Shown here piece by piece: positions 43,895 to 52,772 of a stretch of DNA of 64,000 nt; position 1 is the stretch's first letter; every line of letters starts with the position of its first letter. Under the pieces are notes generated by a model. The model saw only the letters and a program-made list of their open reading frames with translations. It did no database searches and had not been told where the DNA came from. The DNA comes from Brevibacterium epidermidis NBRC 14811. Its GTDB lineage: Bacteria; Actinomycetota; Actinomycetes; Actinomycetales; Brevibacteriaceae. The position numbers and the translations under genes are program-made. The stretch lies in contig NZ_BCSJ01000014.1 of NCBI RefSeq assembly GCF_001570805.1, forward strand, positions 1 to 64,000. The letters are read 5' to 3'.

Positions 43895-45148
43895 TCAGGT
43901 CCGGCGCACGTCCAAGCGGTTCGCGAAGACCATCGTCAGGATGCCGACGAGCACGAGTATGCCGAGGCCCCAGCGCAGTCCGGCTCCGGTGGCGACGACC
44001 CCGATCAGCGGGCTCGTCCCGAGGTAGCCGACCCGCATCAGCCAGTTCACAAGCGTCACTCCCCCGGCCCGGCCCACTCCGGGCAGACGGCCAGCAGCGC
44101 CGAGTGCACCGGGCACGAGCGTCGCAGACCCGAATCCGAACGCTCCCATCGAGATGAGCAGCAGGATCGGCTCCTGGGCCGTGATGGCCCCGATCCCGCC
44201 GAGAGCGATGAGTCCGCCACCGAGGCGTGCGACCCGACCGGCCCCGAACCTCGTCACGAGCACGTCCCCGCTGAACCGTCCGAGACATTGGCTGCCGATG
44301 ACGATGCTGAAGGCGATCCCCGCCGAGGCGGCCGGAAACTCAGCGAAATCGACCGCGGCCAGCCCTGCCCAGTTGTTCGCGACGTCTTCGACCACGGCAC
44401 CGCAGATCGCCACGATCGCCAAGGGCAGCGCCGCCAAGAGAACCGCAAGTTTCGAACGTCCCGCGGCCCCGGCGCCGCCACGGCTCGCGCGCTCAACCTC
44501 TCCGGTCAGATCAGCCACACGGGAGTCCGATCCGGATTCCGATCCGGAGTCGGCCCCGGAATCGGACGTCGAGCTCGGATCGGAACCGGCGACGCGCCTC
44601 GGCGAGGCATATCCGCCGATGAGGCGCCGACCCACGATCGTGATGAGCACGGCTGCGGTGCCGATGATCGCCAGCCACACCCGCATGTCGGCACCTGCGC
44701 TGGCGGCCGCGGTCGCGGCGGCTCCGCTGAGCAGTCCGCCGAGGCTCCACAGCGCATGCATCGATGACAGGATCGAGCGGCCGGCCCGCTCCTGGACGGA
44801 GATGCCGACGACGTTCTGCGCGACGTCGACGATCGCATCGCAGCACCCCAGCAGGAGCAGACAGATTGCCATCATCACGCCGTTGACCGACCATGCCGTC
44901 GCCGAGGCGGCCACGCCGAGCATCACCGTCCCGACGATGACGACCCGGTGCGCTCCGAACCGGGCGATGAGCGCGGCGGGCAGGGCCGAGGACAGCAGCG
45001 ATCCGACTGCGAAGCAGGCGACGACGAGTCCGAACTGCCAGGAGCTCAGCTCGAGGCGGTCGACCAGCAGCGGATACCACGGCAGCAGCGCCGCGAAGAC
45101 GGCCCCGTTTCCGGTGAAGTAGAGGCCGACTCCGGCAGCGGCGCTCAC
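43895..45148 (-). CDS. Major facilitator superfamily transporter
   Basis: The 417-residue membrane protein has about twelve hydrophobic segments in two halves, separated by a Ser/Asp/Gly-rich cytoplasmic loop (about residues 190-230). MFS-type loops such as PAALIARFGAHRVVIVG and RFGAGRVARLGG follow helix 2 and its counterpart. The arrangement resembles YbjJ-type permeases. The substrate is unknown. The start is taken as GTG 45148, without a strong ribosome site, so this end is uncertain. Neither neighbour (tRNA-Pro, broken antiporter gene) indicates a pathway. Confidence 0.88.
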   Translation of the reverse strand: MSAAAGVGLYFTGNGAVFAALLPWYPLLVDRLELSSWQFGLVVACFAVGSLLSSALPAALIARFGAHRVVIVGTVMLGVAASATAWSVNGVMMAICLLLLGCCDAIVDVAQNVVGISVQERAGRSILSSMHALWSLGGLLSGAAATAAASAGADMRVWLAIIGTAAVLITIVGRRLIGGYASPRRVAGSDPSSTSDSGADSGSESGSDSRVADLTGEVERASRGGAGAAGRSKLAVLLAALPLAIVAICGAVVEDVANNWAGLAAVDFAEFPAASAGIAFSIVIGSQCLGRFSGDVLVTRFGAGRVARLGGGLIALGGIGAITAQEPILLLISMGAFGFGSATLVPGALGAAGRLPGVGRAGGVTLVNWLMRVGYLGTSPLIGVVATGAGLRWGLGILVLVGILTMVFANRLDVRRT

Positions 45149-45252
45149 ACCATTGCGGCCCCGGCCGGAACCGGACCGCCCAGCCTCATCGCGCGGACTC
45201 AGAGTCCCACCGCATTCGACCTGCGTGACTCACTGGTTCCGGGCATGACGAT

Positions 45253-46397
45253 TCAGTCCGCCTTCACGGCCTTCGCCGCACGCAGGTCTCGCCCGGCCGG
45301 TCCGAGGATCACGAGTCCGACCAGCACTCCGAGCAGCATCCACCACAGCGAACCGGTCATGAAGATGAGCACCATCGAGACGAGGATCGGCATGAGGCGG
45401 CGCAGCGACCACCAGACGTAGCCGCCGAAGCTCGGCATCGCGACGCCCGCCGATTCTGCGACGGATTTGACCATGAAGTTCGGTCCGTTGCCGATGTAGG
45501 TGATGGCTCCGCCCATGACGGCACCCAGCGAGACGGCGATGAGCAGCGTCTCGGGCACTCCCGCCACCTTCGGCTCGCCCGGCACCTGGGCGGCCATCTC
45601 GAAGAAGGTGACATAGGTCGGAGCGTTGTCGAGGACGGAGGAGAGGCCGCCGGTGAAGATGAACAGGGAGATCTCGCCCAGCGGGATCTTGTGGGCGATC
45701 TGACCGAGGTGCTGCAGAGCAGGCATCATCGTCAGGAAGATGCCGATGAAGAGCGCCCCGACTTCGAGGATCGGCGTCCACGTGAACTTGTTGAGGTTGA
45801 AGCTGGCACCACGGTCGCCGACGAGGAACGAGGTCATCGCGGAGAGGAGCATGACGACCTCACGCCGCGGCACGTAGTCCGAGGCGGTCGCATGCCCGGT
45901 TTCGATCGCGTGCAAGTCGACCGAGGGGATGAACGTGACGGCGATGATGATGATCGCCAGGAACAGCAGACCGCTGGCGCCGCGCAGGCCGAGCTTCGTC
46001 GCATACTCGGCGTCCTTGGCCAGTGCCTCGGCCGGTTCCTTTGCGTACATCTTCGAGTCGAGGGCGAAGTAGCTGATGAGCAGAAGGACATTGACGAACA
46101 GCCAGTACGGCCAGAGTCCGAACGTCCATTCGAAGGGCACTCCGCGCAGCATGCCGAGGAACAGCGGCGGGTCTCGCCCAGCGGAGTGAGCAGACCACCG
46201 CAGTTCGCGACGATGAAGATCGTGTTGTTGCGCGGTGTCGCTTTGATGTCTCCGACGAGGAAGATTCCGCCCGAGGCGACGATGAGCTTGACGAGGTTGC
46301 GATCCCAGATCTTCTCCGTGGCCGGGATGAGCGGGAGCACCGCGATGCACCCGAGCAGCAGAACGAACGGGATGATGCTCCACCAGGCCACGACCAT
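45253..46397 (-). pseudogene. Na+/H+ antiporter (NhaD/ArsB-like) pseudogene
   Basis: Reading starts at ATG 46397 with an AAAGGAG site (MVVAWWSIIPFVLLLG) and runs to GGLLTPLGE near 46175. It then leaves frame. The conserved continuation DPPLFLGMLRGVPFEWTFG is in another frame and runs to the stop at 45253. The switch coincides with GAGA at 46172-46175 on the minus strand, where loss of GA would restore LTPLGDPPLF. The first part also seems to lack two internal stretches (between NLVKL and VASGGI, and between NTIFI and VANCGG) where relatives have further membrane helices. Together these suggest decay rather than one sequencing error. Confidence 0.75.
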
Positions 46398-46577
46398 CCG
46401 GGGACTCCTTTTTACTCACTGTCGACGAGCAGTCTCGTCATGTCGACGCTGACGCTGTCCCACTCTACTGAACGCGCGCGGCACTTCGGACCACAGTCTG
46501 CCTGACGGACTCCGAGGTGGATCCTTCGGTTCGCCCAGCTGGATCCTTCAAATCACCGAGGCGGCAGCGCAGTTCGC

Positions 46578-47081
46578 TCAGTTCACCGAGGCGGAGGCCT
46601 CTTCCTCGGCGGGAGTTCGGTCCTTGCGCAGTCCGATGAACAGACCGATGATCGCGACGACGAAGACGAGGCCGAGCCCGACGGTCAGTCCCGGCTCGGC
46701 CTGGTAGGCCTTGGCGACGGCCTTGAAGCCGAGGAATCCGACGGTCGAGTAGATGAGCGCCCACAGCGATCCGCCGACGGCGAGCGCCGGGACATAGCGG
46801 CGGTAGCGCATCCCCGTGGTTCCGGCAGCCAGGTTGACCACCGTCTGCAGTCCGACGGTGAGGAAGCTCAGTGCCACGACTGGTGCCCCGAAACGGTCGA
46901 TCGTGTCCTCGGCGCGACGGTACTTGCGCCCGGACATGATCTTCTCGACCCGGTCGAACTTGCGGATCCCCTTCCGGGCGAAGCGGCCGAGGAGGAAGGT
47001 GCCGCCGGCGCGGAAGATGATGATGCCGAACATGATCAGCCAGGTCACGGCGATCGGAAACGACCAGTCGAGCGGATTCAT
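46578..47081 (-). CDS. VTT-domain (DedA-like) membrane protein
   Basis: The 167-residue protein has about four hydrophobic segments and a VTT/DedA-type core (DRFGAPVVALSFLTVGLQ, then AAGTTGMRYRRYVPALAVGG). DedA proteins act in lipid transport and envelope homeostasis. It is shorter than most DedA proteins (about 200 residues). The start is ATG 47081. An upstream ATG at 47120 would add a Cys-containing basic stretch without family resemblance. A dyad similar to an iron box lies 88 bases upstream of the start. Confidence 0.85.
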   Translation of the reverse strand: MNPLDWSFPIAVTWLIMFGIIIFRAGGTFLLGRFARKGIRKFDRVEKIMSGRKYRRAEDTIDRFGAPVVALSFLTVGLQTVVNLAAGTTGMRYRRYVPALAVGGSLWALIYSTVGFLGFKAVAKAYQAEPGLTVGLGLVFVVAIIGLFIGLRKDRTPAEEEASASVN

Positions 47082-47168
47082 CGCTGAGGCGCACTCCTCT
47101 CTCTGGCATTTCCGCCGCAATGACGCGCTGCGGCCTATGGATCGGTCACCCTCATCATAGCCCCATCA

Positions 47169-47186
47169 GGTTAGGGTTCCCTCACC
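47169..47186. promoter_or_regulatory. Dyad resembling a DtxR/IdeR iron box
   Basis: GGTTAGGG-TT-CCCTCACC is an inverted repeat with one mismatch. Its left half (AGGTTAG) equals the half-site of the DtxR/IdeR consensus; the right half is poorer. It sits 88 bases upstream of the VTT-domain gene. Confidence 0.3.
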
Positions 47187-47289
47187 AAATGATGAGGCGA
47201 GACCGATCTCACCCACCGAGGCGGCCGTGCCCTCGCAGACGTACGATCAGGGCGCACCGCCTCGGCGACGTTCCGGTTCGGTCAACGAC

Positions 47290-48504
47290 TCAGACGAGTT
47301 CGCCGTCGAGGTAGACCGCGTTGACTCGGTTCTCGATTCCGCGGACATCGGCAGTGCGCAGGTCGCCGTCCACGACGACGAGGTCGGCCAGACCGCCCGC
47401 GCCGAGGCGACCGACCCGATCGTCATCGAGCAGGCGAGCCGCCACGGAGGTGCCGGCGGCGAGCGCCTCCGTCGTGGAGAGCCCGACCTCGGCCAACAGG
47501 CTGATCTCTTCGAGGTTCTCCCCGTGTGGGCCGACTCCGGCGTCGGTACCCAGAGCGATCGGGACTCCCGCCTCGTGGGCCCGAGCGATCGACTCCTGGT
47601 GCGCCTCGACGACGCGGCGGGCCTTGTCAACGACTGAGGCGGGCAGTGCGGCGCCGGTGTCGGCGGCTTTGATGACCGCCTGTGGGGCCTGCAGGGTCGG
47701 GACGAGGAAGGTGCCGTGCTCACACATGAGGTCGATGGCCTCGTCGTCGAGATAGATTCCGTGTTCGATCGAGCGCACCCCGGCACGGACGGCGTTCTTG
47801 ATTCCCGGTGCGCCCTGGGCATGGGACATGACGGACGCACCTTGAGCGGCCGCCTCGGCGACGATGACGGCGATCTCGGCTTCGGTGAACTGCGAGTGGC
47901 GCGGGTCATCACGCGGGGAGAGCACTCCCCCGGTCGAGCAGATCTTGATGTGGTCGGCGCCCGCCCGCAGGAGTTCGCGGGCCTTCTTCTGCACCCCTTC
48001 GAGTCCGTCGGCGACTCCCGACGGCCGGCCCGGGTGAGGGGCCAGGAACGGCGATTCGGCTCCGGAGACGAGGTGGAAGTCCCCGTGCCCGCCGGTCTGG
48101 GACATGATGCTGACGGCGATCGTCAGGCGCGGACCGCGCACCACGCCGGTCTCCACTGCCACCTTTGCCCCGAGGTCGGTGCCGCCGGCGTCGCGCACGG
48201 TCGTGACTCCGCCCTTGAGGGTGGCTTCCATATTCGCCACGGAATTATAGAACTGCAGCGAGAACGGATCGTGGAAGTTCGCGGTGGCTGCCGCTCCGGA
48301 GCTCGTGAGGTGGACGTGGCAGTCGATGACTCCGGGAATGATCGTCTTGCCCGTGCAGTCGACGTAGTCGTCCCCGGCGTTGTGTGATCCCTGTCCCCCT
48401 TCGGTCACCGAGGTGATTCGTCCTCCGTCGATGACGACGTCCCGGGTGCCGGGCAGGAAGCGGGTGCCGTCGAAGACGGTGGCGTGGGTGAGAACTGTGA
48501 CCAT
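47290..48504 (-). CDS. Metal-dependent amidohydrolase
   Basis: This 404-residue amidohydrolase-superfamily enzyme has the metal-binding His63-x-His65 in GVIDCHVHLTSSG. It also has Lys in DHIKICSTGG, His in MSHAQG and IEHGIYL, and Asp in ALGTDAGVG. The fold and length match the imidazolonepropionase/Xaa-Pro dipeptidase-like branch. The substrate, probably a cyclic amide or dipeptide, cannot be read. The start is ATG 48504, with GAGGAG seven bases upstream. It is divergent from the large NRPS gene across 245 bases. Confidence 0.9.
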   Translation of the reverse strand: MVTVLTHATVFDGTRFLPGTRDVVIDGGRITSVTEGGQGSHNAGDDYVDCTGKTIIPGVIDCHVHLTSSGAAATANFHDPFSLQFYNSVANMEATLKGGVTTVRDAGGTDLGAKVAVETGVVRGPRLTIAVSIMSQTGGHGDFHLVSGAESPFLAPHPGRPSGVADGLEGVQKKARELLRAGADHIKICSTGGVLSPRDDPRHSQFTEAEIAVIVAEAAAQGASVMSHAQGAPGIKNAVRAGVRSIEHGIYLDDEAIDLMCEHGTFLVPTLQAPQAVIKAADTGAALPASVVDKARRVVEAHQESIARAHEAGVPIALGTDAGVGPHGENLEEISLLAEVGLSTTEALAAGTSVAARLLDDDRVGRLGAGGLADLVVVDGDLRTADVRGIENRVNAVYLDGELV

Positions 48505-48582
48505 GGGCGTGCTCCTCATCGTTGAAAATCAGCTGGTCGACCGCGGACGGCCGTCTACTCACATCTATCACGGACGCCTGAG

Positions 48583-48614
48583 CCGTGACGATAGTGCCTG
48601 TCCCGTGGCGATAG
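48583..48614 (+). repeat. Paired CCGTGRCGATAG repeats upstream of the NRPS gene
   Basis: CCGTGACGATAG (48583-48594) and CCGTGGCGATAG (48603-48614) are 20 bp apart, and CCGTGG recurs at 48622, 19 bp further. Two-turn spacing on one face of the helix suggests a regulator-binding site between the divergent amidohydrolase and NRPS genes. Confidence 0.4.
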
Positions 48615-48674
48615 GATCAGTCCGTGGAACCGGGATGCGCTCCGTGCGCCCCGACCTGTGTTCACGTCCGCGAC

Positions 48675-48692
48675 ACCTTATTGGACTAAGGT
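48675..48692. promoter_or_regulatory. Dyad ACCTTA-N6-TAAGGT before the NRPS gene
   Basis: A perfect inverted repeat with 6-bp arms ends 57 bases before the NRPS start. Its half-sites resemble TWAGGT of DtxR boxes, but in the everted orientation, so the regulator is uncertain. Confidence 0.4.
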
Positions 48693-48749
48693 CACCGGCG
48701 ATGCCGGTCGGCCCGGCGCCAGTCAGCTCCCGAACGACTCGGAAGATCC

Positions 48750-51700
48750 GTGAGAGAATACGCACCGCAGTTCCCGTCCCCCGTGCGGCCCCGCGAGGAC
48801 CGCACCCTCATCGACGTCCTCCTCGAGTCGGCCGGCGCCCATCCCGATCAACCGGCCCTCGATGACGGCACTCGGGTGCTCAGCTACGCGGAGCTCATCA
48901 CCGCGATCCGCGATCTCGCGCTGGAGATGGCCGAAGCCGGAATCGGCCCCGGTGACAAGGTCGGCATCCGCGTCCCCTCGGGGTCGGTGGATCTGTACCT
49001 CGCGATCCTGGCCACGCTCATGCTCGGCGCGGCCTACGTTCCCGTCGACGTCGACGACCCGGATGAGCGGGCGCGCACCGTATTCGCCGAGGCGGCCGTG
49101 ACCGGAGTGGTCACCGCCGGACCACACATCGAATCCCGCACCGACCGCGGTCCTCTCGACCGTTCCGAGCTGCGTTCGCCTACCCCCGATGACGACTGCT
49201 GGGTGATCTTCACCTCCGGCTCGACGGGCACTCCGAAAGGCGTGGCCGTCACCCATCGTTCGGCGGCAGCCTTCGTCGACGCCGAGGCGGCCCTGTTCTG
49301 CGTCGAGGAGCCGCTGGGTCCCGGCGATCGCGTCCTGGCCGGACTGTCCGTGGCCTTCGACGCCAGCTGTGAGGAGATGTGGCTGGCCTGGCGGCACGGC
49401 GCGTGCCTCGTCCCTGCCCCGCGTGCACTGGTGAAGTCCGGAATGGATCTGGGACCGTGGCTGTCATCGCGGCAGATCACCGTCGTCTCGACCGTGCCCA
49501 CCCTGGCCGCACTGTGGCCGGCGGAGAGCCTCGACAATGTCCGCCTCCTCATCTTCGGCGGTGAGGCCTGCCCGCCCGAGCTCGGACGTCGGCTCAGCGA
49601 CGACGACCGTGAAGTGTGGAACACCTACGGCCCCACCGAGGCGACCGTCGTCGCCTGCGCGGCCATGCTCGACGGGTCCGAGCCGGTGCGCATCGGCCTG
49701 CCGCTCAAGGGCTGGGATCTGGCCGTCGTCGATGCCGAGGGCGTACCCGTCGCCGAGGGCGAGACCGGCGAGCTCATCATCGGCGGAGTCGGACTGGCCC
49801 GCTACCTCGATGCTGCCAAGGACGCCGAGAAGTTCGCCCCCATGCCGAGTCTCGGCTGGGACCGGGGGTACCGGTCCGGCGACCTCGTCGTCAACGATCC
49901 GGCCGGGCTCATCTTCGTCGGTCGTGCCGATGAGCAGATCAAACTCGGAGGCCGACGCATCGAACTCGGCGAGATCGACGCTGCCCTGCAGGCCCTGCCC
50001 GGTGTCGAAGGCGCTGCGGCCGCGGTGAAGAAGACGGCGGCCGGCACGGACGTCCTCATCGGCTACCTCGCCCCCGGTGCCGGTTCCGGCGAGGCCGACC
50101 TTCCCGACTGGGAGGCCCGGCTGCGTGACGAACTGCCGGCCGCACTCGTTCCCCGTCTGGCCCTCGTCGATGACCTGCCCACGAAGACCTCCGGCAAGGT
50201 CGACCGCAATGCCCTGCGGTGGCCGCTCGATGACGGCGCCGAGGCGGCCGGATCCGATGAGGTCTTCGACGAGGACGTGGAGTGGGTCGCCGAGCAGTGG
50301 GCCGCGGTCCTCGGTGCCCGACCGGGAAGCGATACGGACTTCTTCACCGCCGGCGGTGGTTCGCTGGGCGCCGCACAGCTCGTCTCCCGACTGCGCACCC
50401 GCCATCCCAGCGTCACCGTCGGCGACATCTACGCGCATCCGCGCTTCGGCGCCCTGTCCAGGCTCTGCCACGGCGAGGAAGGGGCCGGAATCGGACCGGC
50501 AGGTCCGAAGCGGACGATCACACGGACCTCCCGGGGCATGCAGGCCTTCCAGGTGCTGCTCGGAATTCCGGTGCACATCCTCGGCGGGGTCCGATGGGTC
50601 GTACTGGCGATGCTCGCGGCCAATATCGGGGTCGGTCTCGGCGCGGACCTGCCCTTCACACCGTGGCCGGTGCTTATCGTCCTCTTCCTCGTCTTCGTCA
50701 CCGCGTGGGGGCGGATGCTCATCTCCGCGGGTGCGGCACGCCTGCTCATGATCGGGATCCGGCCCGGGGTCTATCCGCGATCCGGGTGGGTGCATAAACG
50801 GCTGTGGCTGGCCGAACACATCGCCGACATCGCCGCTGCGGTCTCGGTGGCGAGCGCACCCTGGGTGACCTGGTATGCGAAGCTGCTGGGCAATCGGATC
50901 GGCAGCGACGCCGATCTGCACTCAGTGCCCCCGGTGACCGGTTTCCTCACCCTCGGCGAGGGCGCTGCAGTCGAACCCGAAGTCGATCTCAAGGGCTGGT
51001 GGGTCGACGGCGACCTGCTGCGCATCGGACGCATCGACATCAGCCGCAACGCCACGATCGGTGCCCGGTCGACGCTCATGCCCGGCGCCGAGGTGGGGAT
51101 CGGAGCTCTCGTCGAAGCCGGATCCGCGGTGACCGGTCGGGTGCGGAAGAACCAGATCTATTCAGGTTCGCCTGCGGTGCGGGTCGGGAAGGCGAAGAAG
51201 TCCTGGCCGGCTCCCCCGCCCAGGCGGCGTCTGCCTTTCCTGTTCTACGCCGTCGGCTCCCAGATCAATGCGCTGCTGCCGTATCTTGCGGTAGTGCCAG
51301 GCTTCGCGATCATGCTCGGGGTCTCCGGGATCGAGGTTCTCGAGTCTCCCTGGCTGCTGGTGGCATGGTCCCCCGTGGTCGCCTGCCTGTGGTTCCTCAC
51401 CACCGCCCTACTCATCCTTGTGTCCGTGCGGATTCTGGCGATCGGCATGGAAGAGGGTGAGTTCCCCGTTCGTTCGGCTCGCGGATATCGGGTGTGGGCG
51501 ACGGAGCGTCTGCTCGACATGGCCCGGGATCTGCTGTTCCCCCTCTATGCGTCGATGCTCACCCCGTGGTGGCTGCGCCTCCTCGGTGCAAAGGTGGGGC
51601 CGGGTACGGAGATCTCGACCGTCGTCTTCGTGCCCAAGATGACGACGATCGCGGCCGGTGCCTTCCTCGCCGATGACACCATGGTCGCCAGCTACGAACT

Positions 51701-52772
51701 CGGGCACGGCTGGATGCGCGCCGGGCGAGCGAAGGTCGGCAAACGCGCCTTCCTCGGCAACTCGGGAATCGCATCCCCTGGTCGCAGGGTGCCGAAGAAT
51801 TCCCTCGTCGCGGTGCTCTCAGCGGCGCCGGCGAAGGCGAAGAAGGGATCGTCGTGGCTCGGCTCTCCCCCGGTGCAGCTGCGTCGCGCCGCTGTGGAAT
51901 CCGACGAGTCACTCACCTATGCTCCGACCTTCGGGGTCAAGGCCGCTCGTGCCTTCTGGGAGACGCTGCGGATCTCGTCGATCATCGCCGGCGGCGTGCT
52001 CATCACCGGAGTCGTCCTCACCATCTGGTTCTTCCTCGGCCTGCCGGGCGGGGTGGCCGCGCAGTCGACGACGTTCTTCGCTTCGGTCCTGTTGGCCCTG
52101 CTTACTTCGGGGATCGTGATGATGGCCGCCGGTGCTGTGGCAGCGGGATTGGCCGTGGCGGCGAAATGGATCCTCGCCGGTCCCATCCGACCCGGGGAGC
52201 ATCCTCTGTGGTCGTCATTCATCTGGCGCAACGAGGTCGCCGACTGCTTCGTCGAACTCGTGGCCGCTCCCTGGTTCGCCCGGAACGCCGTGGGCACGCC
52301 TGCGATCGTGTGGTACCTGCGGGCGATGGGCGCGAAGATCGGCCACGGAGTGTGGTGCGAGAGCTACTGGCTGCCGGAGGCCGACCTCGTCCGCCTCGGC
52401 GACAATTCGACGGTCAACCGCGGCTGTGTGGTCCAGACTCACCTGTTCCATGATCGGGTGATGAGTCTCGATACAGTGCAGCTCGATCCTGGTGCCACTT
52501 TGGGGCCCAACAGCGTCATCCTCCCGGCTTCCACGCTGGGTGAGAACGCCACGGTGGGAGCGACGTCTCTGGTCATGCGCGGAGAGTTCGTGCCGGCCCA
52601 TGCCTACTTCAGCGGCAATCCTGTCATACCCTGGGTGGATGCCCCAGAACTTCCCGCACTCAGCGAAGAAGGCCGAGAAGACGTCGGTCGCGAAGAAGCA
52701 GGCCGAGACGACGTCGGTCACAACGGCTCAGACCCCGACGACGGAGAACGATCGGGCCGATCGCATGCTTGA
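48750..52772 (+). CDS. Pls/PosA-type membrane non-ribosomal peptide synthetase
   Basis: The 1340-residue protein has one adenylation domain (about residues 15-500: FTSGSTGTPKGV, FDASCEEMW at 203-211, NTYGPTEATV) and one carrier domain with phosphopantetheine Ser538 in GGGSLGA. The rest is membrane segments (about 605-660, 835-910, 1075-1145) alternating with three left-handed beta-helix-like regions (about 725-815, 940-1030, 1190-1297). There is no condensation or thioesterase domain. This is the layout of epsilon-poly-L-lysine synthetase (Pls) and relatives, which make isopeptide-linked homopolymers. The amino acid used is not assigned. The start is GTG 48750. The C-terminus overlaps the aminopeptidase gene by eight bases. 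Confidence 0.9.
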   Translation: MREYAPQFPSPVRPREDRTLIDVLLESAGAHPDQPALDDGTRVLSYAELITAIRDLALEMAEAGIGPGDKVGIRVPSGSVDLYLAILATLMLGAAYVPVDVDDPDERARTVFAEAAVTGVVTAGPHIESRTDRGPLDRSELRSPTPDDDCWVIFTSGSTGTPKGVAVTHRSAAAFVDAEAALFCVEEPLGPGDRVLAGLSVAFDASCEEMWLAWRHGACLVPAPRALVKSGMDLGPWLSSRQITVVSTVPTLAALWPAESLDNVRLLIFGGEACPPELGRRLSDDDREVWNTYGPTEATVVACAAMLDGSEPVRIGLPLKGWDLAVVDAEGVPVAEGETGELIIGGVGLARYLDAAKDAEKFAPMPSLGWDRGYRSGDLVVNDPAGLIFVGRADEQIKLGGRRIELGEIDAALQALPGVEGAAAAVKKTAAGTDVLIGYLAPGAGSGEADLPDWEARLRDELPAALVPRLALVDDLPTKTSGKVDRNALRWPLDDGAEAAGSDEVFDEDVEWVAEQWAAVLGARPGSDTDFFTAGGGSLGAAQLVSRLRTRHPSVTVGDIYAHPRFGALSRLCHGEEGAGIGPAGPKRTITRTSRGMQAFQVLLGIPVHILGGVRWVVLAMLAANIGVGLGADLPFTPWPVLIVLFLVFVTAWGRMLISAGAARLLMIGIRPGVYPRSGWVHKRLWLAEHIADIAAAVSVASAPWVTWYAKLLGNRIGSDADLHSVPPVTGFLTLGEGAAVEPEVDLKGWWVDGDLLRIGRIDISRNATIGARSTLMPGAEVGIGALVEAGSAVTGRVRKNQIYSGSPAVRVGKAKKSWPAPPPRRRLPFLFYAVGSQINALLPYLAVVPGFAIMLGVSGIEVLESPWLLVAWSPVVACLWFLTTALLILVSVRILAIGMEEGEFPVRSARGYRVWATERLLDMARDLLFPLYASMLTPWWLRLLGAKVGPGTEISTVVFVPKMTTIAAGAFLADDTMVASYELGHGWMRAGRAKVGKRAFLGNSGIASPGRRVPKNSLVAVLSAAPAKAKKGSSWLGSPPVQLRRAAVESDESLTYAPTFGVKAARAFWETLRISSIIAGGVLITGVVLTIWFFLGLPGGVAAQSTTFFASVLLALLTSGIVMMAAGAVAAGLAVAAKWILAGPIRPGEHPLWSSFIWRNEVADCFVELVAAPWFARNAVGTPAIVWYLRAMGAKIGHGVWCESYWLPEADLVRLGDNSTVNRGCVVQTHLFHDRVMSLDTVQLDPGATLGPNSVILPASTLGENATVGATSLVMRGEFVPAHAYFSGNPVIPWVDAPELPALSEEGREDVGREEAGRDDVGHNGSDPDDGERSGRSHA

